Below the pieces are notes generated by a model that worked only from the letters and a program-made list of their open reading frames with translations, made no database searches and was not told the DNA's origin. A stretch of DNA of 64,000 bases from Ferrimonas balearica (GTDB lineage: Bacteria > Pseudomonadota > Gammaproteobacteria > Enterobacterales > Shewanellaceae): assembly GCF_019802055.1 (NCBI RefSeq), contig NZ_JAHVHW010000006.1, forward strand, positions 62,001 through 126,000, in the 5' to 3' direction. The position numbers and the translations under genes are program-made. The number at the start of each line of letters is the position of its first letter. Position 1 is the first letter of the stretch. Positions 8,919 to 17,430 of the stretch are shown in pieces.

Positions 8919-10304
8919 TTATTGGGCATCAGTGCCGTATTTCTCCTGGTACTCCTTTTCCCACTCAGGCACAACCGTCTTCAGGAACTCATCCTTGGCT
9001 TGCTGCATGGCGGGCTCATCCAGACCCACAGCCACCTGAGCAGCGGCCTTGGTGGAGATATCAGGCAGGGCAACCGGATCGGTCTGACCGTGCTTGGCCA
9101 GTACCCGTACCAGAGCGGCACGCGCATCGGCACTGCGCTCCAGAGAAGTGGCCAACAGGCGCAACGCTTCAGACGGGTTGTGCGCATGCACACCGTGAGA
9201 GGCAATGGCCATATCCCAGCGCCACTGAGCATGACGGATCGCCGTCAGCGGCTCTTTCATCTCCGCTTCGGTCGCACCGGCATCCCAAGCCGCCTTCGCT
9301 TCGAAGTGTGCTTGAACCAGCTGCTTCTCAGCCTTCAGCTTCGCCTCGGTGACCATCTCTTTGTAGTGCTTGGTGACCGCTTCCAGTTCCTCTTTGGACT
9401 GCTCATGACAACGGGCACAAGTGAACTCAAACTGGTCGAACGGATTACCGACGTTGTGGTCGGTGTAGGTACGCCCTTCCGCATTGGTGACCCGGGGCAT
9501 ATGACAGTCGGTGCAAGACACATCATTGCGACCGTGAGTACCGGTCTTCCAGGTTTCAAAACCCGGGTGCTGCGCCTTCAGCATCGGCGCCTTGGAGAGG
9601 CCGTGAGTCCAGTCGGAGAACTGCATGGCGTCGTAGTACTTCTCCATCTCATCCGCGCTCAGGCCGTTATCCCAGGGGAATTTCACGAACTTCTTATCCG
9701 GGGTGAAGTAGTACTCAACGTGACACTGGCCGCACACCATGGATTGACGGTCAGACTTGCTGGCCTTATCCCAGGACATACCGATGGTGTTCATCGCGCG
9801 ATCGGCGAACGGCACGGAGATCCGCAAACGGGCATTGTTGTCGTGACAGTTACCACAGCCGATTTCGTGAGTGATTTCGTTGCCGCCCCGGGCCCATTTG
9901 CCCTTGAAGTAGGCGTCCTCGCCATTCTCATCGATGTAGCGCGGCACATCCGGAGACTTACAGGACCAGCATGCCATCGGCATCGGTCCATCGTCCGGTC
10001 CCTTTGGTGCGCCGGTACGCAGGGTAGCTCGCAGGTCGGTGATGGTGTAGTGGTGGCCCCGCGCCTTGTTGTAATCCTTGGCAAATCCATAGCCAGCCCA
10101 CAGTACGACCAGCATCGGATCCTCTTCCAGTGCGTCGACAACCTCACTGCTCTCCTTGGTTTGCTCCCAAGTCGCGTATTGATGCTTAAACTTGGCAAAC
10201 TTACTGCTGTCCGCCTCAGTTACCGTCCCTGCTCCCATTGCTGCAGTACTTGCTGCCATTAAGGCTGCGGCCCCGAAAGCCCGCCATCGCAATGTGCTCA
10301 CCAT
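8919..10304 (-). CDS. nrfA: Pentaheme cytochrome c nitrite reductase
   Basis: Periplasmic enzyme reducing nitrite to ammonium with six electrons. The protein is about 461 aa with a signal peptide ([15 protein letters not shown]). Heme 1 is the diagnostic CWSCK (Cys112-Lys116), whose lysine is the axial ligand at the active site. The others are conventional: CGNCH, CGQCH, CTDCH and CARCH, giving the five expected hemes. Two ATGs are adjacent; the second (10304) sits seven bases from AGGAG and is preferred. No nrfBCD follows, so electrons probably come from a quinol dehydrogenase elsewhere, as in Shewanella. It is divergent from narQ-narP, with an FNR site between. Confidence 0.97.
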   Translation of the reverse strand: MVSTLRWRAFGAAALMAASTAAMGAGTVTEADSSKFAKFKHQYATWEQTKESSEVVDALEEDPMLVVLWAGYGFAKDYNKARGHHYTITDLRATLRTGAPKGPDDGPMPMACWSCKSPDVPRYIDENGEDAYFKGKWARGGNEITHEIGCGNCHDNNARLRISVPFADRAMNTIGMSWDKASKSDRQSMVCGQCHVEYYFTPDKKFVKFPWDNGLSADEMEKYYDAMQFSDWTHGLSKAPMLKAQHPGFETWKTGTHGRNDVSCTDCHMPRVTNAEGRTYTDHNVGNPFDQFEFTCARCHEQSKEELEAVTKHYKEMVTEAKLKAEKQLVQAHFEAKAAWDAGATEAEMKEPLTAIRHAQWRWDMAIASHGVHAHNPSEALRLLATSLERSADARAALVRVLAKHGQTDPVALPDISTKAAAQVAVGLDEPAMQQAKDEFLKTVVPEWEKEYQEKYGTDAQ

Positions 10305-10414
10305 CATCCTTCTCCTGTTTTTGAGATCTCGCCAGTGAAATGCATTCACTATAGCCTAGACTAACGACCCCCTAGCCCTTACCCAAGTCGCCAAAAGTCC
10401 AATCTTTACCAAGC

Positions 10415-10428
10415 TTGATTGTGATCAA
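10415..10428. promoter_or_regulatory. FNR/EtrA binding site
   Basis: TTGAT-TGTG-ATCAA is a perfect match to the FNR consensus TTGAT-N4-ATCAA. It is 111 bp upstream of nrfA and 160 bp upstream of narQ, so anaerobic activation of nrfA is the simplest reading. No clean -10 was found at the exact class II distance. Confidence 0.8.
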
Positions 10429-10587
10429 ATTGTTGCACCCGAAATCCCACTTTTTGGAGTTGGCTCAGTCTCCATCGACGCGAAACAGCAGTCTGATAAC
10501 GTCATTTTCCTCACTCTCTGACCGTTGAGGCTTTTCCATCAGTTCAACACTGGGCACAATGACGCCATCCTTTGAGATGGAGCACCT

Positions 10588-12270
10588 ATGTCCCGCACCA
10601 CCCGTCTGACCACCAGCGTGATCCACGCCATGCTGCTGGTGATGTTACTGTTCAGCCTCCAGGGTGGCGTCAGCCTGATTGCTGCCCTGTACAGCATTGG
10701 TGATGCTCAGGCGATTAACGACTCCGGCTCGTTGCGGATGCGCTCCTATCAACTGCTCTTTCTCGCCAACTCCGAAGCCCGCGACCTGCAGCAAAAGCTG
10801 GATGAGTTCGAAACCATTCTCTACTCCCCGGCCCTGGCACGCTCTGATGCCTGGTACATGCCCAAGGACAGCGCCTACCACTACCATCGGGTGCAAGAGC
10901 GCTGGAAGTTGATGAAGACCTATGCCCAGGAGGGCAACTCCCGCCGGTACGTCAAGGAGGTCCGAGGCTTCGTTGACGAGATCGACGCCTTTGTGGACTC
11001 GCTGGAGAAGTTCAGCGCCCGCAAGCTAAAAATCCTGATCTTCTCTCTGATCCTGGGGATGGCGATGATGGGCGCACTGACGATCTATGCGCTGTTTTAT
11101 GTACGCCGCCAGTTTGTTCAGCCGCTGCAGAAGCTGGAGCGGGGGGCCGAAGCGATCGCCGCCCGGGACTTCTCCTTTACCCCCCAGCCCAGCCGTTACC
11201 AAGAACTCAACACCCTCAGCCAAACGCTGGCGAGCACCGCTTCAGACCTGGATACCCTGTATCAACAACTGGAAAGTAAGGTGGTCAGTCAGGACCTGGC
11301 GTTGCGTCAGGCGCATGAGCGCTTAACTTTCCTCTACGATGCCGCCCAGACACTGAGCAGCACCGGCCTTGAAACCAGTGTCCTGCAGCGATTGATGGCG
11401 GCGTTGAAAGCGCACCTGAATGCAGAGGGTGTCTGTCTTCAGCTTCAAGGTGAACGACCGCTCTGTCTCGGCTGCAATAACGGCACACCTGCCAGCGCGT
11501 CACTGACAGAGGGGAGCGAGTCCCTTGGTGAGATCCGACTCTACCCTGCAGAGCGGGCCGACCAGGATCTGCTCAACAACTTTGCTCTGTTGCTTGGCCG
11601 TTCCGTCCGCCAGCATCGGGATGCTCTCATGCAGGAGCGCCTGGGCCTGATGGAGGAGCGAGCGGTGATCGCCCGGGAGCTTCATGATTCACTGGGACAG
11701 TTGCTGGCTTATATGAAAATCCAGCTGACTTTGCTGAACCGGGCGACCCAGGCCGGTCGCCCCGAAGGGATTGAGGAGGCGCGACAGGCGTTGAAGGAGT
11801 CCGTTGACAGTGCCTATCGCCAACTGCGGGAACTGCTGGCCACCTTCCGCCTGAAGGTTGAGGCGCCGGATCTCCCCAGCGCTCTGGAGTGCATTCTGGC
11901 TGAGTTGGAGGAGCGCAGCGATGCGGAACTGACTCTGGACTACCGGCTGCCTCCGATGACCCTCTCTGCGACGCAGCAGGTGCACCTGTTGCAGCTGATC
12001 CGGGAAGCGGTAATGAACGCCATCAAGCACGCTCAGGCGAGCCATATCCGTCTTCGTTGTGCCATCGAAGCGGACCAGTTAGTGGCCACCGTCGAGGATG
12101 ACGGTGTCGGCATGACCACCCCTGAAAATCCGCAAAACCATTTTGGCCTGAACATCATGCAGGAGCGCGCCCGTCAGATGGGCGGCACACTCCGCATCGA
12201 CGCCTCCCCAATGGGTGGCGTGCGGGTTCAGGTATCCATACTTAACCACGTGGAGGAACCCCATGGCTGA
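10588..12270 (+). CDS. narQ: Nitrate/nitrite sensor histidine kinase, NarQ/NarX type
   Basis: Inner-membrane sensor kinase. The 560-aa protein has a first transmembrane segment at about 12-35, then the nitrate-binding P-box DAQAINDSGSLRMRSYQLL (39-57). A periplasmic helical domain, a second transmembrane segment at about 145-170, HAMP (VQPLQKLERGAEAIA) and a GAF-like linker with the Cys pair of CLGCNNG follow. The HisKA_3 box ARELHDSLGQLL carries His366. The HATPase N-box is REAVMNAIKHA and the G-box DDGVGM. It overlaps narP by 8 bp. narX is an alternative name, but the lone pairing with NarP beside nrfA fits NarQ. Confidence 0.9.
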   Translation: MSRTTRLTTSVIHAMLLVMLLFSLQGGVSLIAALYSIGDAQAINDSGSLRMRSYQLLFLANSEARDLQQKLDEFETILYSPALARSDAWYMPKDSAYHYHRVQERWKLMKTYAQEGNSRRYVKEVRGFVDEIDAFVDSLEKFSARKLKILIFSLILGMAMMGALTIYALFYVRRQFVQPLQKLERGAEAIAARDFSFTPQPSRYQELNTLSQTLASTASDLDTLYQQLESKVVSQDLALRQAHERLTFLYDAAQTLSSTGLETSVLQRLMAALKAHLNAEGVCLQLQGERPLCLGCNNGTPASASLTEGSESLGEIRLYPAERADQDLLNNFALLLGRSVRQHRDALMQERLGLMEERAVIARELHDSLGQLLAYMKIQLTLLNRATQAGRPEGIEEARQALKESVDSAYRQLRELLATFRLKVEAPDLPSALECILAELEERSDAELTLDYRLPPMTLSATQQVHLLQLIREAVMNAIKHAQASHIRLRCAIEADQLVATVEDDGVGMTTPENPQNHFGLNIMQERARQMGGTLRIDASPMGGVRVQVSILNHVEEPHG

Positions 12271-12877
12271 ATCCTGGCAACTGCTGTTAGTGGATGACCA
12301 CCCGATGTTACGGCGAGGCCTGTGCCAGCTACTGGAAGGGGATCCCCGCTTCCTGGCGCCCTGGGAAGCAGGGAACGGGCCGGAAGCCCTGGCACTGTTG
12401 GCCCGCCAACAGCCCGACCTGGTGCTGTTGGATCTCAATATGCGCCCCCTCAGCGGACTGGATACGCTGCGGGCCATTCGTCGCGACTTTCCTGAACTCA
12501 AGGTGGTGATGTTCACGGTATCTGACCACCCCCGGGACGTTCAGGCGGTACTGGATGCCGGAGCCAATGGCTACCTGATTAAGGACAGTGAGCCGGAAGA
12601 GCTGGTTGAAGGCCTGGCTCAGGTGATGGGGGGTGCCGCAGTGCTTACTGACCGGCTGGAAGCCTCTCTGGCTGAGGTCGAGGAGAGTTGGGCCGCCCAG
12701 TTAACCCCGCGCGAGCGCCAGATCGCCGAACTGATCGCGGAGGGGAAAAGCAATAAAGCCATTGGCGAAGCCCTCTTTATCAGTGAGGGCACCGCCAAGG
12801 TGCACGTGAAAAACCTGATGAGAAAAACCGGCTGCCACTCCCGGGTGGAACTGGCCATCAAGGTACGGGAAGGGTAA
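12263..12877 (+). CDS. narP: Nitrate/nitrite response regulator, NarP/NarL type
   Basis: LuxR-type response regulator of 204 aa. The receiver domain has the acidic pair Asp11-Asp12, phosphoacceptor Asp57 (VLLDLNM), Thr/Ser near FTVSDH and Lys105 in IKDSEP. The C-terminal HTH is LTPRERQIAELIAEGKSNKA followed by EGTAKVHVKNLMRK. The frame opens earlier, but the start at 12263 has GGAGG seven bases upstream and overlaps the narQ stop (12270). Its likely targets are nrfA and other anaerobic genes; no perfect 7-2-7 heptamer pair was seen in the nrfA/narQ gap. Confidence 0.9.
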   Translation: MAESWQLLLVDDHPMLRRGLCQLLEGDPRFLAPWEAGNGPEALALLARQQPDLVLLDLNMRPLSGLDTLRAIRRDFPELKVVMFTVSDHPRDVQAVLDAGANGYLIKDSEPEELVEGLAQVMGGAAVLTDRLEASLAEVEESWAAQLTPRERQIAELIAEGKSNKAIGEALFISEGTAKVHVKNLMRKTGCHSRVELAIKVREG

Positions 12878-12880
12878 GGT

Positions 12881-13246
12881 TCAGCGGCCAGCCAGGAAGG
12901 CCTGCCAGCTGTCCAGCAGCAGCTCAAAATCCTCCAGGCCGCACACCGCCTCACTCTCGGCGTCGTAATAGTCCAGATCCGGATCCATATCGACGCCGTT
13001 CATCTGCCCCAGAGCGTGGTCCCGCACCTGCACGGCATCCACAGTAATCAGCAATGATTGCTCCGCGCCGTTCAGCACCCACTCCCGACACTGACCGTGA
13101 CGGATCTGGGCCAACGCATTGCGCAGGCGCATCAGCGCCTCCGCTTCCTGGCACTCTTCTGTCAGATAGCGTCCCAGCGCTTCGTGCCCCATGGACATCA
13201 ACACCAGGGGTTGCCCCCCCAGTTCACGACGAAACTCGTACTCCAT
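12881..13246 (-). CDS. yacL: UPF0231 family protein (YacL-like)
   Basis: A 121-aa cytoplasmic protein of unknown function matching E. coli YacL: it begins MEYEFRRELGGQPLVLMSMGHE and has NYYDE-like DYYDAESEAVCGLEDF near the end. It is acidic. The start at 13246 has AGAGGA upstream; the frame extends 26 codons further without support. It is convergent with narP, with only three bases between stops, and divergent from acuI. Confidence 0.9.
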   Translation of the reverse strand: MEYEFRRELGGQPLVLMSMGHEALGRYLTEECQEAEALMRLRNALAQIRHGQCREWVLNGAEQSLLITVDAVQVRDHALGQMNGVDMDPDLDYYDAESEAVCGLEDFELLLDSWQAFLAGR

Positions 13247-13418
13247 ACTTCCTCTAAGTGATCTCCGCCCCGGGGCGGGAATTCCAAATTGCGGCCCTGG
13301 CTGCAATTTCACACTTGCGCCCAAGGTCGCCTTGTGTGAGCCAGATTGCCGCTATACAACTAGGATCCATTGTAACCCAGCGCCACCAGGCGCGCCCCTC
13401 CAACCCCGGGAGAGCCCC

Positions 13419-14399
13419 ATGTTCAAAGCCCTTCAACTGCACCAGGATGACGCAGGCAAGACACTGGCCAAGATTGTCGAGCTGGAAAATCACCATCTGC
13501 CGGAAGGCAACGTCACTGTTGACGTTCAGTACAGTTCACTGAACTACAAGGACGGACTGGCGATTACCGGCACCGGAAAGATCATCAGGGACTTCCCCAT
13601 GGTGCCTGGCATCGATTTTGTTGGCACCGTGTCCGACTCCGAAGACCCCCGCTACCAGGTGGGAGACCAGGTGATTCTGACCGGCTGGGGCGTGGGTGAG
13701 CGTCACTGGGGCGGTATGAGCCAACGGGCCCGAGTTAATGGCGACTGGCTGGTGCCCCTCCCTGAGACACTGAGCCCGGAGCAGGCGATGGCGATCGGCA
13801 CCGCCGGACTGACGGCCATGCTGTGTGTTCAGGCGCTGGAACAGGCGGGCATTAAACCGGAGCAGGGCCCCATCCTGGTAACCGGCGCCAGCGGTGGAGT
13901 GGGTTCTGTGGCCGTTACCCTGCTGGCCAAAGCGGGTTACGAGGTGCATGCGGTTACCGGCCGTGCCGACAACAGCGATTGGCTGAAAGCGTTGGGTGCC
14001 CACACCGTAGTCCCCCGCAGCGAGTTTGAGGGCCCGGCCCGCCCGCTGGACAAAGCGATCTGGGCGGGTGCCGTGGACACCGTCGGTGGCAGCATCCTGG
14101 CCAAACTGCTGAGCCAGATGGCGTACGATGGCGCCGTTGCCGCCTGTGGTCTGGCCGCCAGCTACGATCTGCCCACAACAGTGATGCCTTTTATCCTGCG
14201 TGGGGTAAAATTGCTGGGCGTCGATTCGGTAATGTGTCCCTATGAGCGGCGGATGGCTGCCTGGCAGCGCCTCTGCACCGACCTGGGACAGCAACACTTC
14301 GACGCCTTCAGCACCGTCGCGCATCTTGACGAGGTGCCCCAACTGGCCGAGAAAATCATTCAGGGCCAGGTACGGGGACGGGTGCTGATTAAGCCCTAA
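13419..14399 (+). CDS. acuI: Acryloyl-CoA reductase / YhdH-family quinone oxidoreductase
   Basis: NADPH-dependent medium-chain reductase of the AcuI/YhdH/YhfP family, which reduces acryloyl-CoA to propionyl-CoA and lacks structural zinc. The 326-aa protein has SSLNYKDGLAITG, DFPMVPGIDFVGTV, the Rossmann motif GASGGVGSVAVTLL and PTTVMPFILRGVKLLGVDSV, all as in E. coli YhdH (324 aa). The start at 13419 (MFKALQLHQDD) matches the family; the frame continues upstream through yacL antisense. Its relevance here may be detoxifying acrylate from dimethylsulfoniopropionate, which is an inference for a marine host. Confidence 0.92.
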   Translation: MFKALQLHQDDAGKTLAKIVELENHHLPEGNVTVDVQYSSLNYKDGLAITGTGKIIRDFPMVPGIDFVGTVSDSEDPRYQVGDQVILTGWGVGERHWGGMSQRARVNGDWLVPLPETLSPEQAMAIGTAGLTAMLCVQALEQAGIKPEQGPILVTGASGGVGSVAVTLLAKAGYEVHAVTGRADNSDWLKALGAHTVVPRSEFEGPARPLDKAIWAGAVDTVGGSILAKLLSQMAYDGAVAACGLAASYDLPTTVMPFILRGVKLLGVDSVMCPYERRMAAWQRLCTDLGQQHFDAFSTVAHLDEVPQLAEKIIQGQVRGRVLIKP

Positions 14400-14423
14400 T
14401 CCCGTATTGGAGACGCGCTCGGA

Positions 14424-14636
14424 ATGACCGACACCCAAACTCAGATCATGGAACTGGAAGCCAGGATCGCCTATCAAGACAGTACCATCGAACAACTGAA
14501 TGAAACCGTGGTCGAATTGAGCGCACAGGTACGAAAGCAGGCGGAGCAGATCCGCCTGCTGGCTGAGCGTATCAAATCGATGCCCACCAGTTCGGTGGCC
14601 GATCTCAGCGAGGAAACTCCGCCCCCCCACTACTGA
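14424..14636 (+). CDS. slyX: SlyX family coiled-coil protein
   Basis: A 70-aa cytoplasmic protein of unknown function. It forms a single coiled coil (residues about 5-50, heptads through LEARIAYQDSTIEQL) and has the family C-terminus PPPHY. In E. coli slyX sits in the slyD-yheV-yheS-crp neighbourhood, and the same neighbours follow here. The downstream def starts 12 bp later. Confidence 0.93.
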   Translation: MTDTQTQIMELEARIAYQDSTIEQLNETVVELSAQVRKQAEQIRLLAERIKSMPTSSVADLSEETPPPHY

Positions 14637-14647
14637 CAGGAGAGCCG

Positions 14648-15175
14648 ATGACGCCGATGGCCATTGCCCAGTTGGGTGAGCCGATACTGCGACAGCGAGC
14701 CCAGCCGGTGACCGACCCAACCGATCCCGCTATCCAGACCCTTTGGCAACGGATGCTGGTGACCATGGAGGCCGCTGGCGGTGTGGGGATTGCCGCGCCC
14801 CAGGTGTTTGAATCCCTGCGCCTGATGATCATCGCCTCCCGTCCCAATGCGCGCTACCCCGATGCGCCGCAGATGGCGCCGGTGGTGTTGATCAATCCTG
14901 AGATCATCGCCACTGGGGGCGAGCCCTGCACCTTTGTTGAAGGGTGTCTGTCGGTTCCGGGCATCCGGGGACAGGTCACCCGCCCCAGTGAGGTGGAGAT
15001 CCGCTACCTCGACATCCAGGGTCAACCCCAACAGCTGAATCTCACCGGTTTTCCCGCCCGCATTTTCCTGCACGAATATGACCATCTCGAAGGGCGCACC
15101 TTCCTGGATCAAGTCGCCAGCCCCGCAGACCTGATTGCCCAATCGGTATGGGAGAAGCAATGCCAAAGCGCGTAA
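14648..15175 (+). CDS. def: Peptide deformylase (second-type paralogue)
   Basis: Removes the N-formyl group from nascent proteins; a metalloenzyme. The 175-aa protein has all three motifs: GVGIAAPQ (45-52), EGCLS (Cys100 metal ligand) and HEYDH (His142, Glu143, His146). The first four residues and the insert ASRPNARYPDAPQ (63-75) differ from the housekeeping Def of E. coli. It is not next to fmt, so it is probably an additional deformylase. AGGAG lies five bases before the ATG. The last 16 bp overlap the following lipoprotein gene, which suggests coupling. Confidence 0.94.
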   Translation: MTPMAIAQLGEPILRQRAQPVTDPTDPAIQTLWQRMLVTMEAAGGVGIAAPQVFESLRLMIIASRPNARYPDAPQMAPVVLINPEIIATGGEPCTFVEGCLSVPGIRGQVTRPSEVEIRYLDIQGQPQQLNLTGFPARIFLHEYDHLEGRTFLDQVASPADLIAQSVWEKQCQSA

Positions 15176-16503
15176 TCGCGGCCCTGCTGCTGGTGGCATT
15201 AAGTGGTTGTGCAGGAAGCAGCCTGTTTCAGCCCTATCCCAGCCGTATGGCGCCGGTGAAGCAGGCGTTGGATCAGGGCGACACTCAGCGCGCACTGTCC
15301 CAACTGGAGCCGGGCCTGGAGGGCAGTGACGCCCTGCTCTATGCACAGGAAGCGGGGCGGGTCGCCGCACTGGGGGGCGACACGGCCGCCAGCCAGGCGT
15401 TCTACCGTGAGGCAATGGCGGAGTATCAGCGCTACGACTGGAAAGCGATCGTCTCCCTCTCCGACCTGACCGCCCAGGTGGGAGGGTCCACGGTTTCAGA
15501 CAACCTTATCCCCTATCACGGCCAGGCCTACGAGCGGGTGCTGGTGCACCAGCAGCAGTCCCTCAACTACCTTTGGCAGGGGGATCTGGAGGGCGCTCTG
15601 GTGGAGGTGCGCCGGGCCGACCAGGCCCAGACCGAATCCCTCAAAGCCTACCAGGATGCCATGAAGTCCACCCGGGCCATCAGTAACGCCGCCGTAGACG
15701 CCGAGTTGACGGAACTGGATCGGCAGGCGGGCAACGCCCCCAACTCCTTTATCAATGCCTACGTGCTGCTGAGCAACGCTGCGCTGTACGAAGCCAATGG
15801 GCAGCCCAACGACGCTCTGATCGATATCCGCAAAGCGCTGCAGGTCTATCCGGAAAACCGGATGCTGCAACGGGAGCTGGTGCGACTTTCCTGCCAACTG
15901 GCCATCGACTGCGCTGCCCTCAGTGAACGCTATGGCGATCCGGTCCAGCCCAAACCGGACCAGGGCCGTCTGGTGGTGCTCTACGAGGCGGGCTACCTGC
16001 CGCCCCGGGACAGCGTCTTTATTCCCTTTACCTGGGATGGCCTCTATCAGCAGGTCGCTCTGCCCACCTATCGCAGCGGCGGGCCGGCACCCTCCCCCCT
16101 GACGCTGAAGGTTGGCGCCACCCACCTCACCACCGAGCCGGTGGCGGACCTGGATGCCATGGCGGCCCGGGCGTTGCAAGAGCAGTACCCCTTTATCCTG
16201 ATCCGTCAGGGCATTAGACTGACGGCCAAGCACAATGCCAATCGCTGGGCAGAACGCAAGGGAGGCGACCTGGGCGCCATCACCATGGAGGTGTTCAATG
16301 CCCTGACGGAACAGGCGGACAAGCGCAGCTGGCTGACCCTACCCCGACAAGCCCAGGCCTGGGCCGGGTTTATCGATGCGGGTGAATACAAGGTCAGCGT
16401 TGGCACCGAGCAAACCACCCTTACCCTGACTCCGGGACGCACCACGGTGCTCTGGGTTGCCCGACAGGGCGGCCTGACCCGGATCCAGTCCATACTGATT
16501 TGA
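15160..16503 (+). CDS. COG3014-like lipoprotein with TPR-like repeats
   Basis: A predicted lipoprotein of 447 aa. The lipobox is LSGC with Cys at about residue 17, followed by AGSS, so outer-membrane retention is likely (no Asp at +2). Residues about 30-260 are alpha-helical with TPR-like character (KQALDQGDTQRALSQLEPGL, QQQSLNYLWQGDLEGALVEV, GQPNDALIDIRKALQVYPEN). The C-terminal third is beta-rich. The start at 15160 has GGAGAAG upstream. It overlaps def and is followed 23 bp later by lpoB. A role in envelope or peptidoglycan assembly is inferred from the LpoB neighbour; no function is established. Confidence 0.75.
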   Translation: MPKRVIAALLLVALSGCAGSSLFQPYPSRMAPVKQALDQGDTQRALSQLEPGLEGSDALLYAQEAGRVAALGGDTAASQAFYREAMAEYQRYDWKAIVSLSDLTAQVGGSTVSDNLIPYHGQAYERVLVHQQQSLNYLWQGDLEGALVEVRRADQAQTESLKAYQDAMKSTRAISNAAVDAELTELDRQAGNAPNSFINAYVLLSNAALYEANGQPNDALIDIRKALQVYPENRMLQRELVRLSCQLAIDCAALSERYGDPVQPKPDQGRLVVLYEAGYLPPRDSVFIPFTWDGLYQQVALPTYRSGGPAPSPLTLKVGATHLTTEPVADLDAMAARALQEQYPFILIRQGIRLTAKHNANRWAERKGGDLGAITMEVFNALTEQADKRSWLTLPRQAQAWAGFIDAGEYKVSVGTEQTTLTLTPGRTTVLWVARQGGLTRIQSILI

Positions 16504-16526
16504 GAGAACGCCTAAGGAACCGAACC

Positions 16527-17126
16527 ATGACGATCACCAGCCCGAAAATCCTCCTGTCGCTGATCCTGGCCCTGGTACTGGCCGGCTGTCAGTCCAAGGT
16601 GGAATACCGTGACGCCACCGAAGTGGAAACCGTCGACATCAGCTTCGGCAGCTCTGACCTGCAGGCGGTCGCCAGCAAGATGGTGGACTCCATGCTGACC
16701 ACCCCCTCAGTGGTGCGCCTGACCGCCAACGATCGCCCCATCCTGTTTGTGGATCGCATCACCAACAAGACCTCTGAGCACATCGATACCGAGTCCATCA
16801 CTGACACCATCAGCACCCGTTTGCTGCGCAGCGGTCAGTTCCGCTTTATCGACATGACCCGTGTGGATGCGGTACGCAAGCAGCTGGACTACCAGAACAA
16901 CTCCGGCATGGTGGACCCGGCCAAGGCGATCCAGTTTGGTCGTCAGGTGGGTGCCCAGTACATGCTGTACGGCAACCTCTCCAGCATCGTGAAGCGGGAC
17001 GGCTCCACCCAGGACGTCTACTACAAGATGACCATGCGCCTGATGGACCTGGAAACCGGTCTGATCGAATGGGCCGATGAGAAAGAGCTTCGCAAGCAGC
17101 AGAACCGCTCCTTCCTGGGGCTGTAA
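16527..17126 (+). CDS. lpoB: Penicillin-binding protein activator LpoB
   Basis: Outer-membrane lipoprotein; in E. coli LpoB reaches through the periplasm to activate PBP1B. The 199-aa protein has lipobox VLAGCQS (Cys about 20), a short linker rather than the long proline-rich linker of E. coli, and a globular C-terminal domain (VVRLTANDRPILFVDRITN, SGQFRFIDMTRVDAVRKQL, GRQVGAQYMLYGNLSSIV). The start at 16527 has AAGGA upstream; the earlier in-frame start does not place the signal peptide well. It ends at a strong terminator. Confidence 0.88.
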   Translation: MTITSPKILLSLILALVLAGCQSKVEYRDATEVETVDISFGSSDLQAVASKMVDSMLTTPSVVRLTANDRPILFVDRITNKTSEHIDTESITDTISTRLLRSGQFRFIDMTRVDAVRKQLDYQNNSGMVDPAKAIQFGRQVGAQYMLYGNLSSIVKRDGSTQDVYYKMTMRLMDLETGLIEWADEKELRKQQNRSFLGL

Positions 17127-17133
17127 GATCGAA

Positions 17134-17161
17134 AACGGGGGCCAGATGGCCCCCGTTTTTT
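17134..17161. terminator. Terminator after lpoB (shared with yheV)
   Basis: Stem aacgggggcc (17134-17143), loop agat, stem ggcccccgtt (17148-17157), T tract to 17161; four A precede the stem, so it may also serve convergent yheV. Confidence 0.88.
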
Positions 17162-17166
17162 CAGGC

Positions 17167-17361
17167 TCACTCCGGCTTGAATACGCCGATCACATCCCCA
17201 CTGGCCTGTTTCTCAGCCGCTTCTGGAGCCTGATGCTTGCGGTAGCCGCAGGCCACACACTCCATCACCTCCACTCCGGATTCGCTGTACAGCATCACGC
17301 TGTCCTGTTCCTGACATTCGGGACACCGGGCCCCGGCGATAAACCGCTTCTTGGTCGCCAT
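17167..17361 (-). CDS. yheV: YheV family putative zinc ribbon protein
   Basis: A 64-aa protein with two CxxC knuckles, CPEC (14-17) and CVAC (36-39), expected to hold one zinc. The start MATKKRFIAGARCPEC and end VIGVFKPE match E. coli YheV. AGGAAAGG precedes the ATG at 17361; the much longer frame upstream is antisense to yheS and was rejected. Function is unknown. It is divergent from yheS, with 69 bp between start codons. Confidence 0.9.
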   Translation of the reverse strand: MATKKRFIAGARCPECQEQDSVMLYSESGVEVMECVACGYRKHQAPEAAEKQASGDVIGVFKPE

Positions 17362-17430
17362 CTGTTTCCTTTCCTGCTGGGGGGCGAAATACGCTATCAT
17401 CCCGCCACTTTTCCACGTTCCGAGCGCTCT

